From contig NC_040032.1 in assembly GCF_000972845.2 (NCBI RefSeq), positions 17,398,871 to 17,462,870 of the forward strand: a stretch of 64,000 nt of DNA. Reading direction: 5' to 3'. Shown piece after piece: positions 27,045-39,765 of the stretch. Source of the stretch: Larimichthys crocea (taxonomy: Eukaryota > Chordata > Actinopteri > Sciaenidae). Position numbers and translations under genes: made by a program. The notes below the pieces were generated by a model. The model did no database searches. It worked only from the letters and a program-made list of their open reading frames with translations, and had not been told where the DNA came from. The first letter of the stretch is position 1, and each line of letters starts with the position of its first letter.

Positions 27045-29172
27045 ACACACACTCACACACACAGACACACTTAACACACACAAGTGGACAGAGATGTGAA
27101 GAGATATCTCCAGCTGCTTTTTTAATGAGTGCGTCGAACTGATTGAGTCACCGCCGCTGATTGCGCCCTCTCTCCCTCTCCCTTTCTCCTCGTCTCTGTG
27201 AGTGTGTAAACGCCGACTGTATCTACGAATCCACGTGTCATATTTTGAATCCAGCCGAATGATTTTGGAGATGCAAAAAAAAAAAAAAATGGTTGAAAAT
27301 AAGACCAGATTTATTTCTTCAACCCACATAATAAAAAAAAAGAATTTGAGGTGCATGATAATTATCAGTCTAAAAACTAAAATTACTGCCGATGGCTGAT
27401 AAGATGATGACACATGTCACACCAGTATGTCTATTGTATGGGAGTTTCCAGGTGTAAAGCTGAAATGGATAGTAAAGTTACATATTTTATTGCTTAGCGT
27501 CTGAGCCAAGTTGCATTCCTTGAATGGCCCATCTTAACAGCTGTCATCCCGATCATTACAACAAATTTATGAAGAACAAAGAGAAACAGACACCAGTGGG
27601 AAAAAAAGCATCAGGAAGAAGGTCAGGCATTTTAATATGTTAATTCCACTACAGGAGAGCTGATCTTCTCTGCAACTAGGTGGAAAAAGGTATCGGCCAA
27701 AATTATTAACCTGCATACCGAATATTGGCAAAAATCGTGCATCATTAATAAATAGGATTGAATAACTTCACTCATTGTGGTCGGTCTGAGTACTTGATGG
27801 TCTGAATAAATCTCAAAATTTGTCGCTTTTTAGAAATAAATACGCTAAAAGGCTCTGAAAAGTCACTAAATCTAGCAAAAAAGTGATTTTGTGTCACCCA
27901 CCATTTTAAAGCTCAAAATCTGTGGTGTCGCCTCCATGTTGGTAGTCCTGCCTCTTCTGCCTCCTAACTAATCTAAAAATCAGAACCATGGTTCATCAAC
28001 GTACCTGAGGTGGGCCAAATGACCACTGCTTAAACAAGCCATCTGTAACAGCAACTACTTGTCAGTCAAGGCATCCATGCTATTAACTGTGTATAACTTT
28101 AAGCTTTAATATAATTTAAACAACAACAATCACGGGTAATCTATAATTTCAACAATAAATGAATGAATAACAACTAATAAACCCTTTGTACTTATGATTA
28201 ACGGCAAAGCTATGCCATAATTATAAGAATAATTTCATAGTTTTATTAAATCAAGATACAGATCAGCTTAATCTTTGTTCTAACAAACGTGTGTCCTTCT
28301 CTCAGATCCACTACGAGTGACCTTGTCTCCCAAGAACCTGAAAACTGGCATCAGCAGCACACTGTTCTTCACCTGCACTGTGGAGGGCTCCCCAGAATAC
28401 ACCATCAGCTGGTTCAGCAACACGGAGCCCATTGTCCCCGACCAGCACATCTCCATCCAGGGACAACACAACGACACCCTGCAGATCACCGCAGCACAGA
28501 AGTTCCACTCTGGGGCCTACCAGTGCTTCGCCTCCCGAAAGGGCCACACTGCTCAGGACTTTTCCATTATTCTGCTAGAGGGTATGTGCACAGAGACTGT
28601 CAACAACACATTATGTATGAATGGGGACGCAGCAGGCTTTTTATTACAGCACTTTAACCTCAAAATGACAAGAAATTTGAAGCCTCTTTTATTCTTTTCT
28701 GAATACCGATGCATAAATTGCCTTCGCAAATGTCACCTATGTTTAATCTCTCTCTCTCTGTCTCCTCTCAGATGGTACTCCTCGTATTGTGTCTTCCTTC
28801 AGCGAGCGGGTGGTGAACCCCGGCGAGCCTTTCTCCCTCATGTGCGCAGCCAAAGGAGCCCCGCCACCCTCCATCACCTGGACGCTGGACGATGAGCCTG
28901 TGGTGCGAGACTCCACCTACAAGACCAGCCAGTACACCCTGTCGGACGGCCTGACTGTGTCGCACGTCAACGTCAGCAGCCCGCTCATTCGAGATGGGGG
29001 AGTGTATCGTTGCGTCGCACGCAACTCGGCCGGTAGCGCCGAGTACCAAGCGCGCATAAACGTAAGAGGTGCCTGTCTGCTTTTCAATATAAATGCACTC
29101 TACACCTGACTCTATACAGACACACAAGGACTAGTGAGAGGCATAGATGAGTTTGCATGTCACATGCGATTA

Positions 29173-29252
<80 letters not shown>

Positions 29253-32200
29253 CATTTAGATACACAGAATATCTGATTAGACTCAATCAACAATATCCTC
29301 AATCAGATTTGAGTAAAGGGAGCATAACTAACCTCCCCGTCCACCTGTCAACTTGCCCCAATCACTCTATCCCTCAACCTTTATCTCTTCTCCTCCTGCT
29401 GTCTCCGTGGCTGCTCCCTTACTCTGCCATGACCTCCCTCACCTCATCTGCCCCTCTCTTCCGACCTCTCTGTCTCTCTCTCTCTCTCTCTCTCTGTGTC
29501 TCCTCCCTCCATCCCCTCCCTCTCTTCCCTGTGTCTCCAGGTCCACCCCGAATCAGACCCATGCGGGACATCACAGCAGTGGCGGGAAGGAACACCTACA
29601 TAACGTGCCGCGTGATTGGCTACCCGTATTACTCCATCAAGTGGCTGAAGGACGGCATGCAGCTGCCTGATAATCATCGTCAAGTGGTGTTTGAGAACGG
29701 CACCCTGAGGCTGACGGACGTGCAGAAGGGCGCGGACGAGGGCACCTACTTGTGTAGCGTTCTGATCCAACCCCAGGTGTCAATCAACCAGACGGTCCAT
29801 GTTACTGTCAAAGGTAAGCAAGGCGATAAGAATGGATTCAAATGGAGTGCATTAGGTAAAACATACAGCCATCTTATCATGAAGTGACGCTGCAATAGAG
29901 ACAGAATGACCCATTGACCTGATCGGGATATTTCTGATATTTCGGGGAAGAAAGAAAGAAAGCTTAAATCAAGATTTGATCTTTTGGTGCCTTTTTTACC
30001 TTTGAAAAAAAAAAGAGTTTAGCAGATTTCTGGATGTCACTACTGATCAGTGTTATAGTCCAACTAAACCTGAGATCAAGTCATGACCAAGACCAGACAG
30101 TGTAAAGCCTACATAGGTAGCTAATATTCACGAAAACTCATTGGGTGAAGGTTCACCAAGGGTCGCCTTGAAGTATTTACAAACTGCAGTGTGTTCTTTC
30201 GGACGCTGTTTTGCAGATGAAGTCTTTATAGTAGGAAGGAAGGTAAATTTTATTCCAGAAGATTTGACTGATGTCTTCTCCTGACAAACAAACAAACAAA
30301 TAAGTCTGGCAATTAAGATATATCCCCGAAGTTGTCTTCTTGACCGGTCTTTAAATAAATCGATTCTGAGTCGAGACCTGTCTCCGAGACCGATCTTGAG
30401 TACTACAATACTGCTATCCATGTTCTAGACTGTGCAGATCACAGTTAGTTAGCATTCAGTTTTTCTATTCATTTATCTAACTAACAACAAAAAAGCAGCC
30501 CGACGTCACACTGCTGTCAATCAAATCTCCACACTGAAATTTCTCTTGAACTGGGTCTATCCAGGTGGATTCATGGACTAAACTCACAATTTAGTCACAA
30601 CTGTGGGTCACAATTTACTCTGCAAAATAGCGACGCGAAGACGTTTAATTTGGTTTGTGTCCGATGGTTTGAGAGGGAGAGCGCAAGCATTGGTTGAGAG
30701 ACGTAGACAGTGAATGAGTGAACGAGTGAGTGAGTGAGCGCCAGCATCGATAAAGGTTAATCAGCGAAATAAAACGTTACTTCCTGATTGCTTCACAGCG
30801 GTTATGTTCTGCAGAAATAGACACACCGTCGCACAACCCTGCAGTGATTCGTCGCAGCGCCTGATCCTGTCTGAACGTACCCTTATGCTTCATGACGGAG
30901 GCGGATGGTGTTTTAGGAGAGATTTATGTGTCAGTGTGCGTCTGCATTTCGTTCAGTCTGAGCGGGGTAACGATGGTAGCAGGGCAGCTGCAGAGGTGTT
31001 TAAGGGTGTGTGCATGTGCCTGCGTGCGAGTGTGTCTCTGATTTAATTAGATGAATAATAATGAAGCCTAGATTAAATCCCCCAGATGTCTCAGCTGTAG
31101 TACCCCCACCCCAACCTCCATTACTATGGCAACCGAATGACTTCCTCCTGCCAATTGGACTCTAACCAGAGCAGCTATTATGGGCTGCAGGAGATGGGGG
31201 CTGATGGGGAGGGAGAGAAGAGGGGGCCCACTGGCCAATGACCTTCTCTCTCTCTCTCTCAGCATTGCTCCAGATGGCCGCACTGCCACTCTCCCACGTC
31301 TATCGCTGCCTTTATTCCACTCACTCTTCCTTCTCTTTCTCCCCCCTCAGTGCCACCCCTCATCCAGCCCTTCGATATCCCCTCTACCTCAGTGGGGAAG
31401 CTCATGTACATCGCCTGCGTGGTGTCATCTGGGGACATGCCCATACGCATCACCTGGCACAAAGACGGCCAGCTCATCGTGCCAGGCTCCGCCTCTGGCG
31501 TTGCAATAGAGACCAAAGAGTTCATGAGCTCCCTGCAAATCTCCAAGGTGACACTGAAGCACAACGGAAACTACACCTGCATCGCCAGCAACGCCGCCGC
31601 CACCGTCAGCTGGGAGAGACAGTTGATTGTTACTGGTGAGGGATTGAGCAAAGGGAGAACGGGGGTTGATGATAAATTAGGTCAGATCAGATATGATATC
31701 TAATGTGCAGTGGGAGTTTAGAATTGCACGTTATTTTGGGAACGCTCCCCGCTTTTCTACCTTTTACTGTACGACTTTCCATTTAGGTTAATCACATCTT
31801 TTTTTTTTTGTTTGTTTCTCCAGTGCCACCGCGTTTCGTGGTGCAGCCCAACAATCAGGATTGTATCTACGGCAAAGCCGGAGTTCTCAACTGCTCCGTG
31901 GAGGGTTACCCACCTCCAAAAGTCATGTGGAAACACGCCAAAGGTAAAAATCATCCCGACAACATTAGGTCACATTAACAAGCAATACCGAGGGAGTAAC
32001 ATGCGTTTACTTTGTGGTGTGTTGTGCAGGTGTAGGAAACCCTCAGCAGTACCACCCAGTCCCTCTAACTGGCCGCATCCAGATCATGTCAAACGGCTCT
32101 CTGCTCATCCGACATGTACTCGAGGACGACCGAGGGTACTACCTCTGTCAGGCCTCCAACGGAGTGGGCTCAGACATCAGTAAGAGCATGATCCTCACTG

Positions 32201-35200
32201 TCAAGAGTAAGTGTCAATCATACTCTTTTTTGCTTGAACACACTTCCTTTCATAACACATCTCCTGGGTTGTAAACTGTATACACAGACAAGCCTCAGCT
32301 TTTTTTTTTTTCTGGAGGGGAATCAGCTCTTCTAAGATTCACTTTTTTCCCCCAGGCTACTGCGTCCTGTACTGAACCTAACAAAACCTTGTCTTCGTCC
32401 TGCACACTCCTTAACTGAAGGGTATCTTTGCTATTGATTGATGCGTTCCGGTTGCCGGTCTCTGCGCTCCTGAATATTTGGTGGGGGGGAAAAGGGGTCT
32501 GATGAATTAGTGATGAAAACAAAACCGCAGGAACCCCTTCAATCAATAATCTATGTCTGAGGAAAGGAGGTGGAAAAGAATCAGGAGAAGAAGAAGAAGA
32601 AGGCACACAGGGAGGAGGCGAGTAAGAGGGCCAGCGGGGCTTGAAGCGTGAAATGAAAAAGGAGAACGAAGTGCAGAAATAGAGATGTCTATACATCTGT
32701 AATATATCCTCGGTTTCAATACCACATCCCTGTTCCCTCGTCTCATTACTCCATATAATACTATTCGTCACACTGACATGTGTCTGTGTTTCTGCTTAGT
32801 TCCTGCAATGATCACCAGCCACCCCAACACCACCATGGCGAGGAAGGGCCAAACCAAGGAGCTGAACTGCACAGCGCGGGGCGAGCAGCCCATCATCATC
32901 CGCTGGGAGAGAGGAGACACCGTCATCGACGCCGAGAGGAACCCCCGTTACTCCATCACAATCAACAAGAAGGGGGATGAAGTGATCTCCACCCTTAAGG
33001 TCAGGCACAAGAGGATTGTTTGAAGCTTTTTTTTTAAAAAGGTGCTGAAATTATCTGGCTTCACACATTTCAGATTTTAAGTTTCTTTATTAGTTTAGTT
33101 GCATTATTGCAGAGGATTTTTGTGCTGTGTTTTACCGCTGCATTTTCTGTATATTTTTTCTAACCTTCTTGTTTGTGTTGACGCTCACAGCTGAACCCAG
33201 CCGAGCGAGGAGATTCTGTCTTCTTCTCCTGCCATGCCATCAACTCCTATGGAGAGGGTCGAGGCCTCATCCAACTCACTGTGCAAGGTATCTCTCCCAC
33301 ACACTGCACACGTCTCACTCATCAACATTACATGTTGGTGTGTAAACAACCCAGTGGGAAAGATCTCAGTTGCAAAGCCCTCATCTCCTCTCTCTCTCTC
33401 ACACACACACACAGAACCACCCGATCCCCCTGAACTGGAAGTGAGGGAGGTGAAGGACAGGAGCATGAACCTTCGCTGGATCCAGAGGTTTGATGGAAAC
33501 AGCATCATCACCAGCTATGACATCGAGTACAAAAACAAGTCGGGTAGGCGTCACAAATTTTTAGATTTTGTCCAACTTTTTTTTTAAATGTCTGTCTTAA
33601 AAATCTAAAAGTATCTAAATCTAATATTTGACAGACTCCTGGGATCACATGTACACAACCAGGAACATCTCACCCACCAACAACCAGGCCAACATTGTAG
33701 AGCTGCACCCGGCCTGCGTTTACAGCATCCGCATGTACTCATACAACAAGATTGGCCGCAGCCTTCCCAGCAAAGAACTCACCATCAGCACTGAGGAAGC
33801 ACGTAAGTGTTTTCTTCTCCACAAGTCAGTTTGTTCTCTTCGTTGTTCACGACTTTTTCTCAGACACTAACACTTTGACATCGTGCATTAACAGCTCCTG
33901 ACGGGCCGCCAATGGAAGTAATCCTCCAGCCGATGACATCCCAGAGCATACGGGTTACATGGAGGGTAAAATCACTACTATTTGTTTGCTGTGTGCTTAT
34001 TCACGATCACCGTGCCTTACTGTAACACCTGAGCAACAGTTCATTTAAATATTGATACTCTCCTGGAAGCTGCACCTACAATACTGCTCAAAATTCCGGG
34101 GCCAAATTTTCTTCTTTCCTTAAATGATGGTTATTTTAACAGTATAACAGTAACGCTATAATTCAGACACCAAGTCATTATTGAACCACATCAGTGCTCC
34201 TAAATGTGCTCTAAATATTTCAGGAACCAGTTCTTTGTTGGGTGCTCTGCAGTCTGCTCAGTGGTTAGATTGAAGATTGAAGTTTAAACTGTGATTAGAG
34301 ACATTATTTCAAACCTGAGACTGAAACAGGAAACTGTTTTTATTTAAATCTGCACAGGTTTTGATACAGAGTTTCCAATTTCTTTAACCAATGACCGCTG
34401 ATTCCTCATACTCTTGTTTAACTGCTGCACAAAAGATCTTTACATATTAAAATAACAATATAAATATATATATATATATTTGGATTTTCTACAACCTAAA
34501 AGCAAGAAAGATCATTTGAAAAGACAGACTAGTGCTCAAACGTTTGAGCGTTAGAGCACATGAGACCTGTATGTCCTTTAACTACGCTAATATATTTTTA
34601 AGAAAGACACTTCCTCATATAACCTGACAAAGGAAGCCAAAGATGCCTGAGCTATTGATTATGTCTGTGAAGGTTCTCAGCCGTGCAGGTCACCTTTCTT
34701 TTAGAAGAGTTCAATTCTGGGGCAGCTAGACTTCACTGTAGATCCATGAAGACTCATGATGACTCTCTTAAGCCTCTGGATGGGTCCACTTGTCCCAGAT
34801 TTCTCAAAAAAGCTGTGGATTATCTGTTTCACAATCCGTTTTTTTCTTTTGATATTACTAAACTAACCCAGTTGAAGGCAACCAATGTTGACATGAACTT
34901 TAATATTAACCGGTATCACCGTGTTTCTTTCAGGCTCCCAAGAAGGAGCTGCAGAACGGGGTGATCCGAGGCTACCAAATCGGTTACAGGGAGAACGGCC
35001 CAGGCAGCAACGGCCAGTACAGCATAGTGGAGATGAAAGCTACAGGGGACAGTGAAGTGTACACCTTGGACAACCTAAAGAAGTTTGCCCAGTACGGGGT
35101 CGTAGTCCAGGCCTTCAACAGAGCCGGGACGGGTCCATCCAGTACTGAGATCAACGCTACCACATTGGAAGACGGTAGGAGAACAAAAAAGCAAGATGAA

Positions 35201-38200
35201 GGCGGAGTGTAGATGATGATTTCTTTTATTTGTCAAAAGCAGCAACAGGACGGCAGACACACAAATTAACGCAGCTAACATGCATGTATGGACACATGGT
35301 AGAAATGAATTTGCCGCACATCCCCCATTCTTCTTTCGACTTTAATTAGCACCCTCATTAGGCTGGTAGAGAGCGAGAGAGGAACGAGGAACCCCATTAC
35401 TCTCTAAATGTCTGCCCACTCTGCCTCCTTTTTCTCTTCCTCTCCTTTATCTTCCACTTCCTCCCTTTTGGTTTCCTCCTCTTCCTATTTTACATCATTT
35501 TTTCGGACTCTTTTCCCTCCTCATCAGTAATGATAGACGCCGTGTCCACATAGGCAGTCTGAAGCTGCTGCTACAACTGCAATTACCTTAAACATGAACA
35601 TTGTCTTGCTCGAGATTTTATCCTCCACATCTCAGCTCGCCCCACCTTCCTCATCTGCATTTTAACCCCTTAAGGTGTAGCTGCTGTACTATTCATGTTG
35701 CTCTCTCTCTCTCTCAGTGCTCCTTTTCTCCTCTGTGCTCTAAAAGCTCGCACTGAACAAGCAGCTATTGAGGGCTAATTTGAGCTTATTTGACTGATTT
35801 GTTTCAGCGGAGACTGCCTGTGGGTTGGTGGTGTTGAGTAGTCATTAATTATCAGTGCTTCAGACCGCCATACTAGATCAGTCAGGTCTTCTTAGCGATG
35901 GCAACGACCTTTTTTTTGACAAGTAGCAATCGTTATCTCAAAGCTCATATATAATATTTTCTGCTGTCTCCAGTGCCCAGCGAGCCTCCGCAGAACGTGC
36001 GAGCCATCTCCGTGACGTCGGACGAGGCGGTGATCACGTGGGCAGAGCCTCCACGGCTGACACTGCACGGTGTGCTGAAAGGCTACCGCGTTGTGTTTTG
36101 GTCCCTCTTCCCTGACGGAGGTGGGTGCTGTGGGGGCCAGGCCCAATGGCCAATGCAGAGTAATTATCACCTATCTCATTCTAAACTTCACCAAACCCCG
36201 CCTCCCTCTCACCCGCCCACTTCCCTTTCTGTCAGTGTTGTGAGTCACAATGTGTTAATGTGTGTGCGCACCTTTCTCATAAAGCACTTCCTGCTCCTGT
36301 GGGTCTTTTGAATTTGTCCACGTTTGCTGTTGTTTCTTTGTGTCTTAGATTCTCGTGTGTGTTTGTTTCCTGAATTTGCATCAGCAAATATCTTTTGTGG
36401 GAAATGATGTCCAGATAAAGGCAAAAAAAAACACTTTAACATTTCATGGTTATGTTTCAGCTACTAAATTAAGACTTCAAGACAATCGTTTGCAAATCCT
36501 AAAGTCTCTGCCTTAAGGTTTTCTATCACAAACCGTTCATCCAGACCTCCTCCCTACAGCTGCTGCCTCATATTCCAGGCAGTAATCACATTTCCTCCAA
36601 AACATATTTAGCAAAGCAAGTTACTAGTATATAAATGTATTTAGTCGAAGACACAGTTGGTCTGTGTGGCCTATCCATTACATACAGTACAGAAAACAGT
36701 TCTCCCCTTCCTGCCCTCCTCAGAATGGGGAGAGATGCAGAATATCACCACCACACGTGAACAGGTGGAGCTGCGAGGGCTGGAGAAGTTTACCAACTAC
36801 AGTGTTCAGGTGCTGGCCTACACACAAGCCGGAGACGGCGTCCGCAGCAACGTCCTGTACATCCAAACGCGCGAGGACCGTGAGTATACACACAAGACAA
36901 AAAAGATTATTTGTTGATATATTTTGGTACAAATCCAAATAGATGAAAGCATGAGATACGCTTGCACACTTTAGGGTAGGGTAGAGAGATGGGAGGGGGA
37001 TCTATAAAAAAAAAAAAGGGAGCTAGGCTTTATCTCAAACCCATGACAAAAGCTCATTTATGCTTGGAAGCTCCATTAGCAGTGCTAATGAGAATTAAGA
37101 GGCTTTGGGTCCACAGTTCAGGGCTGAGGGAGGGCTGTCGGGAGACACAGAGAGGGAGGGGAGGGGTGCTCTCTGGGAGGATATAACATCCAGGAGTCAG
37201 CCATCAGCCCGGGCCCACATCCTCTCCACCAGCCCTCTTGCCATAGGCATGGGGATTAACTCCTCTTGGATTAGAGAGAATTAATTTTGTGCTTACACCA
37301 TTGGAGGTGGGATTACAGCGGGATCCATGTCTCTTTATAGAGGAGGAGAAGGAGGAGGGGCCTCGGGGTTGAAGATGGAAAGATAGAAAGGTGATCACAG
37401 GGCTTATTCTTGGGTGACAAAATGAGACGTAATAGAAACGATATATTTTTTTAATTCCTGAGTCAGACTGCTCGGCTTCTGCATCCTGCGTGTCTTTGAG
37501 TGTATTAGCCCTTTACTGTGACATCTCCTCCTCTGACTGGTGCGTAATATATTCATGTAGGTGGAGATTTTCACTCAGCTTTGTGCCTCACTTCCTCATC
37601 ATCACCCGGGCCGTGCTGGCTGTGCAGTCTGTCTGGAGTCCTGGGCAGATTTTGGGCACCAGATGGGACTTAACCCCCTTCACCACCACCACCACCACCA
37701 CCCTCCTCCCACTACCACTCCTACTTTGACATGGAGGTCCGGTTATGATAATGATGCCCCTCCCCAACACCACCACCATCATCACTCCCCCCTAGAACGG
37801 CACCTATCATTCTCACCATTCTTTTATCTCTGCCTCTGTCTTTTAAAACACCCCTCACTACATCTATCCTTTTTTCCATGCTCATGTAACGTGCAGGATG
37901 AAGAAGTCCGAGGGCATGGGCTGGTTGAATGACTGGATCGCAGTAGGGGGTCTCACATAAAAGAGAAGAGGGATTGGGGGTTGGATTTAGAGAGCTTACA
38001 CTGTGGTGGCAACCTTCTGTAGACCCCAGATGAGGCCCACTGTCAGGCACAAGTTATATTTATGGTAGGGAATGAATAGTCTTGACACTGTGAACCCCGT
38101 ACTGTAAGGCCAGAGTGACAAAAGCATTATTGTTCACCCCTCACAGTATCCAGTGTCCTGATGCGTGCATCCATTTTAAACCCTTCTTACGCCTTTAGAC

Positions 38201-39715
38201 GGTAACGAGACGATTAAGTGGCGCTCGGCGTCAAGCTGAAGTGGCCGGCAGAGGATCAGGCACTTGCGTCTAATCTGTTTGTGGGTTCGCGAGTTAAGAG
38301 AATGCCGAGTGTCACAGAGTCAGAACTGCTGACCAATGTCTGACTGAACATATGTCACCGCCGTCCACCCAAAAGTCTTCCAAGTCCTCCCAGAGCAGCT
38401 TAGTGCGGGATAAGACCAGCAATCTGCAAACAAGCCTGCTCACTTTAATAGGCGTCCAACACCCAGCATGTGCACACACACACACACATATGCATGCCTG
38501 GTTTCCTGATGTTCCTGTGTTTTTTCTTATAGTTCCTGGACCACCGGCTGGCATTAAAGCGGTTCCCTCCTCTCCAAGTAGTGTGGTTGTGTCCTGGTTG
38601 CCTCCTCACAAACCAAACGGTGTTATCCGCAAGTACACCATCTACTGCTCCAGTCCAGGCTCTGGACAGCCGGTAAGTAAACTGGTCATATAAAAATATC
38701 CCAGGTGATTGAGAAACAAGAAATTTGTGGACTTGATAAAAATCTTCAGATGGAAATAATTAATTTGTAAGCACCATTATTAATTGAACCTGTGCGTGTG
38801 TGTGTGTACGTGTGTGTGTGTGTGTGTGTGTGTGTCATTACGCGTGTCTCTCTTTCACTGCATTTGCACCATCGCTTTATTTCCTGCCCTCCCAGATGAA
38901 CAGATGAGGTTGTCTTGGCAACGTGATGAGACGTAGATATGCAAATGAAGCAGAGAACAAGCTCACACATGCACACTGCCGCATAAGAAACACACACACA
39001 CACACACACACATACACAGAGACATCACATTTCAACATTTTCTATTTATACATGCGTGTGCGCCATTTCGGTTGTGGTTAGATCATGAGCGCGCAAACAC
39101 CAGCGCACACAGTGAAATCTGATATCAAGCTAGAATCTCACTTTCTTATTATTCACAAATACTCCTCCCTCTCTGTGCATGAGGGCCATGTAAATGAGCA
39201 CAGGCAGGGAGGAGAGAGGGAGGAAGGGAGGAGGAGGAGGAGGAGGGTTTGGGAGAGAGAGAGAAAGAGAAACACCATTAGAGGTAGGGAGAGACTGAAG
39301 GGGGGAAATGAGAAAGAAAAAGAGAGAGATGAGGGGGGGGGGGGGGGGGGGGGGGGGCGAGAGACAAGCTGGGAAGAAGGGAGGAGCAGAGGAGGGTATC
39401 AGTCACATCGAGATGAGAGTGCTTTTGTCCGTCTTTTCATTATCTCCCTGTATCACTCCCTGGATCACCACAACACCGCCGCTATGCTGGAGGAATTTTT
39501 TCGAATGCACCCCCTACACACACATCCACCCTCCTCCCTCCTTCATTCCTTCCTTCCTACCCTCCCTCCCTCTGTCCCTCCATCCTCTCCTCTTCACTGA
39601 GCTAGACAGAGAGGGATAGAGGGAAAGAGGGGGGAAAGCAAATGGTGAAGATGAATACTGAGAGATGAACAGATTAAAGAGATAGAACAGAGGGCCGACT
39701 TGAGAGAAAACTGTG

Positions 39716-39765
<50 letters not shown>

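Larger units (their letters stand above)
26380..28305 (+). other. dscaml1: dscaml1 intron 5
   Basis: The intron carries a (CA)n-(TA)n tract at 26.49-26.54 kb, a second CA tract at 27.01-27.06 kb, an A-run near 27.28 kb, and a partial fourth copy of the intron 3 dispersed repeat at about 27.89-28.11 kb. No gene is visible. Confidence 0.8.
29814..31350 (+). other. dscaml1: dscaml1 intron 8
   Basis: The intron contains a repeat at about 30.04-30.42 kb that matches the 16.7-17.27 kb repeat of intron 3. A low-repeat block at about 31.06-31.20 kb includes an X-box-like TTACTATGGCAAC at 31,121-31,133. A (CT)n run lies at 31.24-31.26 kb. No gene is visible. Confidence 0.75.
36880..38532 (+). other. 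dscaml1: dscaml1 intron 19 with possible regulatory cluster
   Basis: A 1.65-kb intron. It contains an A-run near 37.01 kb, a 17-bp TAAT palindrome at 37,074-37,090, three GGATTA motifs at 37,253-37,315 and a (CAC)n run at 37,681-37,702. A short CA run lies near 38.47-38.49 kb. No gene is visible. Confidence 0.75.

Noticed and set aside
29172..29251. CRISPR-like regular repeat
   Set aside because: It is a simple TCTA microsatellite without spacers, in a vertebrate intron.
39085..39619. Arg/Gly/Glu-rich open frames across the purine block
   Set aside because: They translate GGA/GA repeats and the poly-G run, with no splice signals or homology.
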